From an uncultured Eggerthellaceae bacterium (GTDB lineage Bacteria; Actinomycetota; Coriobacteriia; Coriobacteriales; Eggerthellaceae): 29,493 bases of DNA. The position numbers and the translations under genes were made by a program. Shown one piece after another: positions 21,090 to 28,950 of the stretch (its first letter is position 1; the number at the start of each line of letters is the position of its first letter). The notes under the pieces were generated by a model. It saw only the letters and a list, made by a program, of their open reading frames with translations, was not told the origin of the DNA and did not search any database. The stretch covers positions 1 to 29,493 of the forward strand of contig CASTMW010000007.1 in the NCBI GenBank assembly GCA_949450265.1. The letters are read 5' to 3'.

Positions 21090-22409
21090 GTGATCGAAGC
21101 GCTTGCCGAGTCCATGGCCCGGCTCTCTTTCGTTGACACGTTCAACTTCTGTGTTTTCCTGGCATTCACATGCTGCTACACCTATCAGCTGTTCTACGTG
21201 TTCGTGGTCCTGACCCGCAAGGCGCCCGTCGTGCGCGCGCAGCGCGACCACAAGTTCGCGGTGCTTATCGCGGCCCGCAACGAATCGGCGGTCATCGGGG
21301 ATCTGATCCGCTCCATCCGCGCGCAGAACTATCCCGCGCATCTGATCGACATCTTTGTGATCGCCGACAACTGCACGGACAATACCGACGAGATCGCCCG
21401 CAGCCATGGGGCGCAGGTGTACACGCGCAACAACAAGGAGAAGATCGGGAAGGGCTACGCGCTCGACCATGGCTTGAAGGCTATCTGGCGCGACCATCCC
21501 AACGATGACTACGAGGCGTACTTCGTCTTTGATGCCGACAACGTGCTGGATGCGAACTATTTCCGCGAGATGAATGCCACCTTCGACGCGGGCGCGAAGG
21601 CATCCACCAGCTACCGCAATTCCAAGAACTTCGGATCGAACTGGATATCAGCCGGATACGGCGTATGGTTCATGCGCGAGGCGAAGTTCTTGAATCAGGC
21701 GCGCCTGACGCTGAACACGTCGGCCGCGGTGTCGGGCACGGGCTTCTTCATCTCGGCGGACATCTTGAAGAAGGCTGGCGGATGGAAATGGCACCTGCTG
21801 ACCGAGGATATCGAGTTCTCCACGTCATCCATCATCGATGGCGTGCGCATCTCCTATTGTCCCACGGCCGTCTTCTACGACGAGCAGCCCACCACCTTCC
21901 GTGCATCTTGGAATCAGCGCTTCCGCTGGGCGAAGGGCTTCTACCAGGTATTCGGGCATTATTCGGGCAAGCTGGTGAAGGGCATCTTCACCAATCCGCG
22001 CGGCTATCGGTTCGCGTGCTACGACATGCTGATGACGCTGGCGCCGGCCATGCTGCTGTCCATCATCACCATCACGCTGAATGCCATCATCGTGGTGCTG
22101 GCGCTCACGGGCGTCATGACCACGGGCGTGGCCATCATGAGCTCGCTTTCCAGCATCTTCTTCTGCCTGTTCAACTTCGTCATGTTCATGTTCGTCTACG
22201 GGGTGCTGACCACGTTCATCGAATGGAATAAGATCCACGCGTCCACGGCGCGCAAGATCGGCAGCATGTTCACCTTCCCCTTGTTCCAGCTGACCTACAT
22301 TCCCATCGCCTTGGTGGCGCTGGTGAAGAAGTGCACGTGGAAGCCCACGGCGCACACCATCTCGGTGGACGTTGCCGAGTTCTCTGAATTGAAGCAGCAG
22401 CAGGCGTAA
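21090..22409 (+). CDS. Membrane GT2 glycosyltransferase (BcsA/NodC-like)
   Basis: A 439-aa inner-membrane protein with one N-terminal membrane helix (about 18-42), a GT2 catalytic domain (about 55-300) and three to four C-terminal helices (about 312-340, 346-375, 394-412). Catalytic signatures: 'LIAARNESAVIG' (nucleotide-sugar site), D148-A-D150 metal motif in 'VFDADN', T238-E-D240, and the Q276-x-x-R-W280 motif that marks processive-type polymer synthases. It probably adds UDP-sugars to a surface polysaccharide and passes it across the membrane; the sugar is unknown and no polysaccharide cluster surrounds it. The GTG at 21090 follows AAGGAG (21080-21085); the ATG at 21114 is an alternative. 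Confidence 0.88.
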   Translation: MIEALAESMARLSFVDTFNFCVFLAFTCCYTYQLFYVFVVLTRKAPVVRAQRDHKFAVLIAARNESAVIGDLIRSIRAQNYPAHLIDIFVIADNCTDNTDEIARSHGAQVYTRNNKEKIGKGYALDHGLKAIWRDHPNDDYEAYFVFDADNVLDANYFREMNATFDAGAKASTSYRNSKNFGSNWISAGYGVWFMREAKFLNQARLTLNTSAAVSGTGFFISADILKKAGGWKWHLLTEDIEFSTSSIIDGVRISYCPTAVFYDEQPTTFRASWNQRFRWAKGFYQVFGHYSGKLVKGIFTNPRGYRFACYDMLMTLAPAMLLSIITITLNAIIVVLALTGVMTTGVAIMSSLSSIFFCLFNFVMFMFVYGVLTTFIEWNKIHASTARKIGSMFTFPLFQLTYIPIALVALVKKCTWKPTAHTISVDVAEFSELKQQQA

Positions 22410-22426
22410 GGCATCAAGTGTAAGGT

Positions 22427-22445
22427 GGCCGCCCGGTGGGGCGCC
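22427..22445. terminator. Hairpin between the convergent GT2 and comF genes
   Basis: GGC-c-GCCC (22427-22434) pairs with GGGC-GCC (22439-22445): 7 pairs with one bulged base and a 4-base loop, 17 bp after the GT2 stop. No T-run. Confidence 0.4.
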
Positions 22446-22482
22446 TGTCCGCGCGGATGGTCGTGCGCATGGCGCGTGATCG

Positions 22483-23220
22483 CTAGACGCGTCCGAACGC
22501 CAGCGCGTGCAGGTGTAAAGCACCCGCCGCAGCCAGCGCATCAGCGGCGGCGAACAAGGTCGATCCGGTGGTGCAGATGTCGTCGAAGACGATCAGGTGA
22601 GTCGGTACGGGTGCGCCAGGGGCAACATGCAGGGCATGCGCCATGTTCTCCGAGCGTTGCCGCCGTCCAAGCTCGCGCTGATCGACGCTTTGGGGCGGCA
22701 TGAGCAATCCCAGGCAATCGAGCCCTGCCTCATCGGCGATGCGGCAGGCCAGTTCGCGTCCATGGTCGAAGCCGCGCCGTCGCTGCGCATCCAGGCTGTC
22801 CGGCACGAAAGTGATCGCGCAGCCTTCACGGCAGCGGTCCGGACCGATCAACGGGACGCATCGTTGCGCTATCTGGGTGACAAGCCGCCGTTCCCCCTGG
22901 TCCTTGTAGGCCTTCACGATACGTTGAGCGCCGTGGTCGGCCACCAGGGCGAACGACATGGTGTCGAACGGGATGCGGTCGTGCCCGAGCGTTCGCAGCA
23001 TGAGGGTGTTGCATTCGGTGCACTGGATGCGTCCGAATGGTGCGCCGCATGTCGGGCAGGCCAGGCAGGCGTCAATGGCCGTCAACCGGCGTGCGCAGGC
23101 CTCGCAGAGCAGCTGCCCTGGCATATCGCAGACGGCGCAGCGCGTGGGCCACAGTGTTTCGGCCATCACGTCGCCGACCAGTTCCGCTATCGCCTTGAAT
23201 CTGTTCTGATGCGCATCCAT
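22483..23220 (-). CDS. comF: ComF family phosphoribosyltransferase-like protein
   Basis: A 245-aa protein. The N-terminal double zinc finger (C28-x-x-C31, C39-x-x-C42, then C52, C55, C58, C67, C70) precedes a PRTase fold: 'YKDQGERRLVTQIA', 'ITFVPDSLDAQRRRGFDHG', 'QRELGRRQRSENM' and the PRPP loop 'VFDDICTTGST' (211-221). ComFC-type proteins aid natural DNA uptake in competent bacteria but occur widely without competence operons; comFA is not here. The ATG at 23220 has no good ribosome site (only GGA 4 bases away), but a -10 TATGAT ends 6 bases upstream, so a leaderless message is possible. An ATG at 23166 would remove 18 residues. Confidence 0.88.
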   Translation of the reverse strand: MDAHQNRFKAIAELVGDVMAETLWPTRCAVCDMPGQLLCEACARRLTAIDACLACPTCGAPFGRIQCTECNTLMLRTLGHDRIPFDTMSFALVADHGAQRIVKAYKDQGERRLVTQIAQRCVPLIGPDRCREGCAITFVPDSLDAQRRRGFDHGRELACRIADEAGLDCLGLLMPPQSVDQRELGRRQRSENMAHALHVAPGAPVPTHLIVFDDICTTGSTLFAAADALAAAGALHLHALAFGRV

Positions 23221-23226
23221 GGTCCG

Positions 23227-23232
23227 ATCATA
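23227..23232 (-). promoter_or_regulatory. -10 of comF giving a possible leaderless mRNA
   Basis: TATGAT on the minus strand ends 6 bases before the comF ATG. Transcription would then begin at or next to the start codon. No good -35 is seen. Confidence 0.35.
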
Positions 23233-23314
23233 GCTCTGCACCCTGATGCGAGCCTGATGCGGGAGCATCACGTGTGTTGCATGGGTCTTGCCTGAACCTG
23301 ACGCGCATCTGACG

Positions 23315-23320
23315 TATAAT
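23315..23320 (+). promoter_or_regulatory. -10 in front of the structured RNA
   Basis: A consensus TATAAT. RNA would begin near 23327, just at the left arm of the closing helix (23331-23339). The -35 region is weak (TGAACC 23293-23298 at 16 bp). Confidence 0.5.
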
Positions 23321-23326
23321 GCACAC

Positions 23327-23563
23327 ACATGCTTCCCGGGTCTGTAGCTGCGGGGTGCACGCCACCCCAAGCCCATGGCAGATGCGGTCGAAAGGGTCCA
23401 CGTAAGGCAGCGTGCGAGCGCTGTTGAGCATGGCGTATTCTAGAGGTAAGACGCACCGCCCGTTGATATCGTCGCATGGTGCGGCGGCGGGCGAGAGGCC
23501 CAAGCGGAAACGCGCAAGCCCAGTGCGCGAGTGTGGGGGCAAAGGCTAGGTCAGCCGGGAAGC
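23327..23563 (+). ncRNA. Probable structured non-coding RNA beside comF
   Basis: About 237 bases without a credible protein gene, from just after a TATAAT to a closing helix. GCTTCCCGG (23331-23339) pairs perfectly with CCGGGAAGC (23555-23563). Inside are GGGGTG/CACCCC (23352-23368), CAGCG/CGCTG (23408-23423), CGCACC/GGTGCG (23452-23483) and CGCGC/GCGCG (23511-23529). It ends 38 bases before the lipoprotein ATG, so it is either a free RNA with read-through or a long cis-regulatory leader. Length and the neighbour comF fit the raiA-motif RNA class, described as lying between raiA and comFC in Bacillota and Actinomycetota; I cannot match its consensus by eye, and raiA is not here. The 6S, SRP, RNase P, tmRNA, cobalamin and lysine-riboswitch signatures I checked were not found. 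Confidence 0.5.
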
Positions 23564-23601
23564 GGTATGAAGGGCGCATCGCCACGGAAGGAAGAGACCA
23601 T

Positions 23602-24501
23602 ATGAAGCGTTTACGCATCGTGGCAGCCATCGTGCTGTCGGCTGCTCTGATGTTTGCCCTTGCGGGCTGCGCGAGCGACGATTACAAGCCCGAACTCGGA
23701 TCACCTGAAGTGGAACCGCCCACCATCGGTGAGGCGGGCACGCTGCGCGTGGGGGTCAATACCAGCAAGTCGCCGTTGGCAGGCATGGGCAACGATCGCA
23801 TCATCGGCATCGATGTGGACATCGCAGCGGCGCTGGCCGACCAGTTGGGCTTGAAGCTGTCGTTGGAAGATGTGGGGACCGGTGCCGATGCCGCGTTGGA
23901 AGAGGGGACCGTCGACATCGTCATGGGCATCGACAAGTCGGATTCCAATGCCAATTACTGGCTGTCCGCCGAATACCTGCCCACGGGAGTGGCGGTGTTC
24001 GCTACCGAGGGGTCGAATGCGGCGGTGCCCAAGAAGGATGACGGTTCTAAGATCGCCGCGCAGGTATCGTCCAAGAGCGCATGGGCGGTCACGAACGCCT
24101 TCGGTGACGCTGCGCTGGAATCGGCCAACGACCTGAGCAGCGCCATCGCCGAGCTGGCCTCGGGGCAGGTGGACTACCTTGCCTCCGATGCGGTCATCGG
24201 CATGTACGCCGCCAACCGCGTTGGCACGCCCGTGGAGATCGTGGCGCTCATCGATTCTGCCAGCGGGTATTGCATCGGCGCCGCTTCTGACAACACCGCC
24301 CTGCACACCGCCATCGCCGATGCGCTCTCCACGCTGCTCAGCAACGGCACGATCGGCGTCATCGAGCAGAAGTGGCTGGGTTCAGTGCTTGACCTGACCA
24401 CCACGCCCACGGCCGAGATGATCCCCGAGAAGACCGACAATGCGGACGCGCCCGCAGCCGACGACGAGGAAGCTGACGAGCAGGAGGATGCGGAAGCCTA
24501 G
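23602..24501 (+). CDS. Amino-acid-type ABC substrate-binding lipoprotein (orphan)
   Basis: A 299-aa secreted lipoprotein. The signal peptide runs to 22 with lipobox L-A-G-C23. Residues about 43-265 form a periplasmic-binding-protein type 2 fold (PBPb, SBP_bac_3): 'GTLRVGVNTSKSPLAG', 'IIGIDVDIAAALADQLGL', 'ALEEGTVDIVMGIDKSD', 'LASGQVDYLASDAVIGMY' and 'IEQKWLG'. It should capture an amino acid or small polar solute at the cell surface. The last 30 residues are a Glu/Asp/Ala tail. No permease or ATPase gene is near, so it must dock on a transporter coded elsewhere or act as a sensor. The ribosome site GGAAGGA lies 9 bases before the ATG. Confidence 0.88.
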   Translation: MKRLRIVAAIVLSAALMFALAGCASDDYKPELGSPEVEPPTIGEAGTLRVGVNTSKSPLAGMGNDRIIGIDVDIAAALADQLGLKLSLEDVGTGADAALEEGTVDIVMGIDKSDSNANYWLSAEYLPTGVAVFATEGSNAAVPKKDDGSKIAAQVSSKSAWAVTNAFGDAALESANDLSSAIAELASGQVDYLASDAVIGMYAANRVGTPVEIVALIDSASGYCIGAASDNTALHTAIADALSTLLSNGTIGVIEQKWLGSVLDLTTTPTAEMIPEKTDNADAPAADDEEADEQEDAEA

Positions 24502-24587
24502 CGGGCGTGAGCTGCCACGCTGCTGCGCGGCGAACGTGACCACTGCGCTTTCCTGGTGCGCAGGGAAGCCGATCCAAGGAGATGAAC

Positions 24588-27497
24588 ATGGCAGATGACA
24601 TCGCCGCCATCGCGGCGGCGCATGGGTTCCAGATGCGCGCTGAGGCGCCGCTGGCCGAGATCGAGGGCAGCGCGCACCGCATGGTGCATGCTGCATCGGG
24701 GGCGAAGCTGCTGTTCTTGCGCAACGACGACGAGAACAAGGCCTTCGCCATCTCGTTCAAGACGCCCGCTGCCGACGACACGGGCGTCTTCCATATCCTT
24801 GAGCATTCGGTGCTCTGCGGCTCTCAGAAGTTCCCGGTGAAAGAGCCGTTCGTCGATCTGCTGAAAGGCTCCATGCAGACGTTCTTGAACGCTATGACCT
24901 TCCCCGACAAGACCATGTACCCGGTCGCGTCCACCAACGATCAGGACCTGATGAACCTGATCGACGTGTACATGGACGCCGTGTTCCACCCCCGCATCTA
25001 CCAGAGCCCGGAGATCTTCTTGCAAGAGGGCTGGCACTACGAGGTGGAGGACGGCCCGGACGGTACGTGCCAGCTGACCTACAACGGCGTGGTATTCAAT
25101 GAGATGAAAGGCGCGCTCTCCGATCCGGATTCGGTGCTCTATGATGCCCTGTCGGCGGCGCTGTTCCCCGATACCACCTATCGGTTCGAATCCGGCGGCG
25201 TGCCCGGCGTCATCGTAGATCTGACCTATGAGGCGTTCCTGGATCAGCATCGGCGCCATTATCGACCGGACAACAGCTATATCGTGCTGTACGGTGCCGT
25301 CAATCTCGATCGCATCTTTGCGTTTCTGGACGAGGCGTACCTGACGCCCCTTGCAGCGGCAGGTGCCTGCACCGGCGAGCGCATCGTCATCGAGCAGCAG
25401 GCGCCCGTGGTGAGCACAGACGTACAGGTGCAGATGTGCACGGCGCCCGAGAACTCATGTGCGGCCTATGGCTTCGTGGCGGGTACATCCACCGATCGCG
25501 AGCGCATGGTGGCCGCCGACATCTTGGTGGACGCGCTGCTGGGATCGAACGAGGCGCCCTTGAAGCGCGCCATCCTGGATGCGCGCATCGCTGATGATTG
25601 CGCGGCGTATCTGGAGGATAGCGTGGCGCAGCCCTTCGTCATGGTCTCCCTCAAGGGCTTGCGCGAGCAGGCGGTGGGCGCGCTGGGCGATGTCATCCGC
25701 TCGACCTGCGAAGACCTTGCCAACGGCGGGCTGGACCATGCGCTTCTGGAAGCATCGCTTTCGCATGCGGAATTCGTGATGCGCGAGCATAACATGGGGT
25801 ATGCCGATGGGGTGGTCTATGCCATGACAGCCATGTCCGGTTGGCTCTACGATGACGATGCGGCTCTGGATTACCTGCGCTTCGAAGATGCTTTCGCCAG
25901 TCTGCGCGAGAAGATGACCACGGGCTATTTCGAAGAGCTGATCCGTGCCATCTTCTTGGAGAACGACCATCGGGCTCAGGTGGAAGTGGTGCCCGTCGAA
26001 GGCGATGCGGACGCTGCGCTTTCCGCACGCGCCCAGGCGGCCTTGCAGACGATGGACGAGCAAGCCCTCGATCGTGTGCGGCAGACGGAGGCCGATCTGC
26101 GCGCGGCCCAGCTTGCGCCTGACAGCCCTCGCGCGCTGCGCACGCTGCCGCGCTTGAGCGTCGACCAGATCGGGGATGCAGCGGCCCCGTATCCGTTCGC
26201 GCTAGAGACGCATGAGGGCGTAGAGGTGCTGCGGCATACGATGCCCTCCCATGGCATTGCCTATCCGTACTGGTATTTCGACCTGAGTTGCCTTGCGTTC
26301 GAAGAGCTGCCCTATGCGTCCATGGTGGCCATGCTGCTAGGAAAGCTGGATACCGCGCATCATGATGCGGCATCTCTCGATCGTGAGGTGCAGGCGAAGC
26401 TGGGCAACCTGAGCTTCTTCTGCGAAGTGCACGAGCGCATGGAGGATGCCGGTTTCAGCGCGAAGCTAGTGGCATCATCCTCGGCGCTCGCCGAGCGTGT
26501 AGGGGAGGCGGCGACGCTGGCCGACGAGGTGATCCGCACCACGCGCTTCGACGACCGCGAGAAGATACGAGATATCCTCGTGCAGCGGCGCGTGACCATG
26601 GAGCAGGCGTTCGCCTCGGCCGGGCATACGACCGCGCTGCGCCGTGCAGCGTCCTATCATCTGCCCGCAGCCTGCGTGCGCGAAGCACTGGGCGGGGTAG
26701 ACTTCTATTTGTTCCTGAAGGACCTCATCGCTCATTTCGACGAGCGCTACGATGCGCTCTGCGAGAAGCTGACCGTGGTGAGCCGACGTATCTTCAACGA
26801 GGGCGCCGGGCTGCTCTCGTTCACCGGCACCGACGAGGATCTGGCGCGCTTCCTTGGCGCTAGTGCGCCCTTCGCCGGAGGCGCCTGCGAACAGCGGCTG
26901 GTAGTGCCCGCTGTGGTGGACAAGCATGAAGCGCTCATCGTGCCGAGCGACGTGTCCTATACCGCGCTCTCATCCAACCTGAGCGCGGTAGGGCAGACCT
27001 ATGGCGGGATCTGGCCGCTGGTGGCCCGCGCGCTCACCTATGGCTATCTTTGGCAGGAGGTCCGCGTGCTGGGTGGCGCTTACGGCACGGGTTTCAGCGT
27101 GTCCGCTACGGGCACGGCTGGCTTCCATTCGTATCGCGACCCGCATCTGAACGAGACGGTGGCGCGCTTCCGCGGTGCGGCTGGTTGGATCGCCGACCTG
27201 CATCCGCAGCCCGAAGAGTTCACCGGCTACGTGGTCAGTTCGGTAGCGGGGATGGATGCACCCTTAAAGCCTCGCGAACGTATGCGCAAGCAGGACAGCA
27301 TGTTCTTCTCGGGCTATACGCAAGAGCAGCGCGCGCAGGTGCGCGAACAGCTGCGCGATGCCAGTGTGTCCGACGTGCAGGCAACGGCGGGTGCGCTGGA
27401 TGGGCTGGCTGGGGCGGGGCATCTGTGCTCGGTGGGCGCTCGCAGCATCCTTGCAGCTTCCGAAGAGGGCCTTACGCTGGTCGATCTGGTCGGCTAG
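24588..27497 (+). CDS. M16C zinc metallopeptidase (presequence protease/PreP-like)
   Basis: A 969-aa protease of the pitrilysin clan. The inverted zinc motif H69-I-L-E72-H73 is in 'VFHILEHSVLCGS', and the third ligand is E172 in 'VVFNEMKGALSDPDSVLY'. The four-domain M16C arrangement is intact: N-terminal catalytic half to about 450, a middle M16C-associated part, and the C-terminal half with the substrate-binding 'YLWQEVRVLGGAYGTGF' (Arg...Tyr). There is no signal peptide, so it should work in the cytoplasm on short peptides. The ATG at 24588 is 6 bases from AAGGAG (24576-24581); the ATG at 24582 abuts it. The 86-bp gap upstream holds nothing notable. Confidence 0.94.
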   Translation: MADDIAAIAAAHGFQMRAEAPLAEIEGSAHRMVHAASGAKLLFLRNDDENKAFAISFKTPAADDTGVFHILEHSVLCGSQKFPVKEPFVDLLKGSMQTFLNAMTFPDKTMYPVASTNDQDLMNLIDVYMDAVFHPRIYQSPEIFLQEGWHYEVEDGPDGTCQLTYNGVVFNEMKGALSDPDSVLYDALSAALFPDTTYRFESGGVPGVIVDLTYEAFLDQHRRHYRPDNSYIVLYGAVNLDRIFAFLDEAYLTPLAAAGACTGERIVIEQQAPVVSTDVQVQMCTAPENSCAAYGFVAGTSTDRERMVAADILVDALLGSNEAPLKRAILDARIADDCAAYLEDSVAQPFVMVSLKGLREQAVGALGDVIRSTCEDLANGGLDHALLEASLSHAEFVMREHNMGYADGVVYAMTAMSGWLYDDDAALDYLRFEDAFASLREKMTTGYFEELIRAIFLENDHRAQVEVVPVEGDADAALSARAQAALQTMDEQALDRVRQTEADLRAAQLAPDSPRALRTLPRLSVDQIGDAAAPYPFALETHEGVEVLRHTMPSHGIAYPYWYFDLSCLAFEELPYASMVAMLLGKLDTAHHDAASLDREVQAKLGNLSFFCEVHERMEDAGFSAKLVASSSALAERVGEAATLADEVIRTTRFDDREKIRDILVQRRVTMEQAFASAGHTTALRRAASYHLPAACVREALGGVDFYLFLKDLIAHFDERYDALCEKLTVVSRRIFNEGAGLLSFTGTDEDLARFLGASAPFAGGACEQRLVVPAVVDKHEALIVPSDVSYTALSSNLSAVGQTYGGIWPLVARALTYGYLWQEVRVLGGAYGTGFSVSATGTAGFHSYRDPHLNETVARFRGAAGWIADLHPQPEEFTGYVVSSVAGMDAPLKPRERMRKQDSMFFSGYTQEQRAQVREQLRDASVSDVQATAGALDGLAGAGHLCSVGARSILAASEEGLTLVDLVG

Positions 27498-27521
27498 ATG
27501 CGCGCGGGTGGCCCTTTGCCG

Positions 27522-27527
27522 TATAAT
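27522..27527 (+). promoter_or_regulatory. -10 of the two-gene membrane-protein unit before metG
   Basis: A consensus TATAAT 28 bp before the ATG at 27556 and 24 bp after the peptidase stop. The -35 is weak. This starts a new unit and may also feed metG. Confidence 0.5.
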
Positions 27528-27555
27528 CGGGGCATCCAGATCAGGAAGCAGAGCC

Positions 27556-27909
27556 ATGGCTGACCGAACGGACTTCGAACACATACGGGTCACACGAGCC
27601 GACGATGACGTGGTCATCGTGGCTGGCGCGCGCAATGCGGGTCGAAGTGCGAAGCATCCGGCCGCGAACGCATCGGTATCGGAAAGCGCCGTGCAAGGCC
27701 AGATGCAGCCCACGCCGCGCGATAAGGACGCGTCCGCCCTGAGCCCACGAGCGCAGGCTGGGCAAGAAGAGCGGTCGGATGATGCGTATCGGGCTACCAC
27801 GCTGGAGGATATCGAGCGGTCGCGCATGCCCCTGGCGCAAAGGATCGTGGTGGGGCTGGCGCTCGTGGCGGTGGCCGCGTTCGTCGTTTGGCGCATTGTG
27901 GCGGGATAG
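27556..27909 (+). CDS. Hypothetical tail-anchored membrane protein
   Basis: A 117-aa protein that I do not recognise. Residues 1-90 are hydrophilic and probably disordered, rich in Ala, Arg, Asp and Ser. Residues 96-116 ('IVVGLALVAVAAFVVWRIVAG') form one hydrophobic helix at the very C-terminus, so it should be anchored with its bulk in the cytoplasm. It has its own TATAAT and an AGGAAG ribosome site 7 bases from the ATG. The next gene, 32 bp on, also has a disordered N-terminus and one membrane helix, so the two may work as a pair. Confidence 0.7.
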   Translation: MADRTDFEHIRVTRADDDVVIVAGARNAGRSAKHPAANASVSESAVQGQMQPTPRDKDASALSPRAQAGQEERSDDAYRATTLEDIERSRMPLAQRIVVGLALVAVAAFVVWRIVAG

Positions 27910-27941
27910 ATGTACGGTCAAAACGGAGATGGGATGCAGCA

Positions 27942-28934
27942 GTGAGCGTTACCGATGACAAGCAAGAGCGCGTAGGGGAAGAGGGCAGCAAGAAGGCCCA
28001 GCATGTGGCCAGCGAAAAGGACATTGCTGCGCCGACCAGCGAGAAGGGCGAAGCGCCCGAAGCGCCCGATACGCCCGATGTGGCAGAGAATGGCACCGAA
28101 GCGCGCCCGAGCGGCCCGAAGCATGGCAAGCACGGGAAGGTCGACGACGAGGTGCCCGAGTACCTGAAGCGATCGCGCCGTATGCGCAAGATCCTGATCG
28201 CGGTGATCGTGGTCTTGGTGCTCTTGGTGGCAGCGGGCGCGGTGCTGGTGGTCATGCTCTTCGACACGGCGAACAATGCAGCCACCCAGCAAGCGCAGAG
28301 CGCGGTATCCGAAGTGGAGGCCATCGACCCTGACGACGCCACTAAGGACGCCTCCACCGCCACCTCGAAGCGCACCACCGTGCCCGACCTGGTGGCGCTT
28401 TTGGGGCTCACGCAGGAAGAGGCGCTCGAACGCCTTCAGCATGGTGCGCAGGTGACGGGCCTATCGGAGGTGAACGAAGAGGGCAACCCCATCAAGTGGC
28501 AGGTGGACGTGGCGCTCTCTGACGAGCCGGCCGATTCGCGCTCGGGCACGCCGAGCGTCTACCTTGACCTGAACGAAGAGGGCCGCGTGCTGCGTGCGGG
28601 CTATTCGGTGGCCATCTCGTCCATCGGGTATGGCTCCATCAGCTTCACGGATGCGGTGAGCAACGAGGGCATCATCGAGAAGACCGTGGAAGAGGCGGGC
28701 CTGACCGTTTCCGATTACACGGCCGCGCTTCCTGAGGACAAGATGCAGTATTCCAGCTATGCGGGCGATGGCACCACGCTGACCCGCGAATACTGCGAGT
28801 TTGCCGGTACCGGCACCGCAGGCGATGCGCAGTATGCTTGGGAAGCCGACCTGTCGTATGACTACACTATGGCCAACGCCACGGGCAACCTGGCTGACAC
28901 CATCCGGACCATCTACGTCTACATTCAGGCGTAA
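27942..28934 (+). CDS. Single-pass membrane protein with PASTA-like extracellular part
   Basis: A 330-aa protein of unknown function. Residues 1-80 are charged and Glu/Lys/Pro-rich; 86-108 ('ILIAVIVVLVLLVAAGAVLV') form one membrane helix after a Lys/Arg patch, so the rest faces outside. The stretch 'TVPDLVALLGLTQEEALERL' (about 147-166) resembles the start of a PASTA repeat ('VPDL-G----EA---L'), the domain that senses cell-wall fragments in PknB-type kinases; the remaining 165 residues match nothing I know. The GTG at 27942 is the only in-frame start near the frame opening outside the previous gene; its ribosome site (GGGA, 7 bases) is weak. metG follows after 16 bp, so co-transcription is likely. 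Confidence 0.75.
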   Translation: MSVTDDKQERVGEEGSKKAQHVASEKDIAAPTSEKGEAPEAPDTPDVAENGTEARPSGPKHGKHGKVDDEVPEYLKRSRRMRKILIAVIVVLVLLVAAGAVLVVMLFDTANNAATQQAQSAVSEVEAIDPDDATKDASTATSKRTTVPDLVALLGLTQEEALERLQHGAQVTGLSEVNEEGNPIKWQVDVALSDEPADSRSGTPSVYLDLNEEGRVLRAGYSVAISSIGYGSISFTDAVSNEGIIEKTVEEAGLTVSDYTAALPEDKMQYSSYAGDGTTLTREYCEFAGTGTAGDAQYAWEADLSYDYTMANATGNLADTIRTIYVYIQA

Positions 28935-28950
28935 CGCATAAGGAGCATCC

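Noticed and set aside
25180..25196. GGTTCGAATCC, resembling a tRNA T-loop
   Set aside because: Lies inside the M16C peptidase coding sequence ('YRFESGG'); no acceptor, D or anticodon arms around it.
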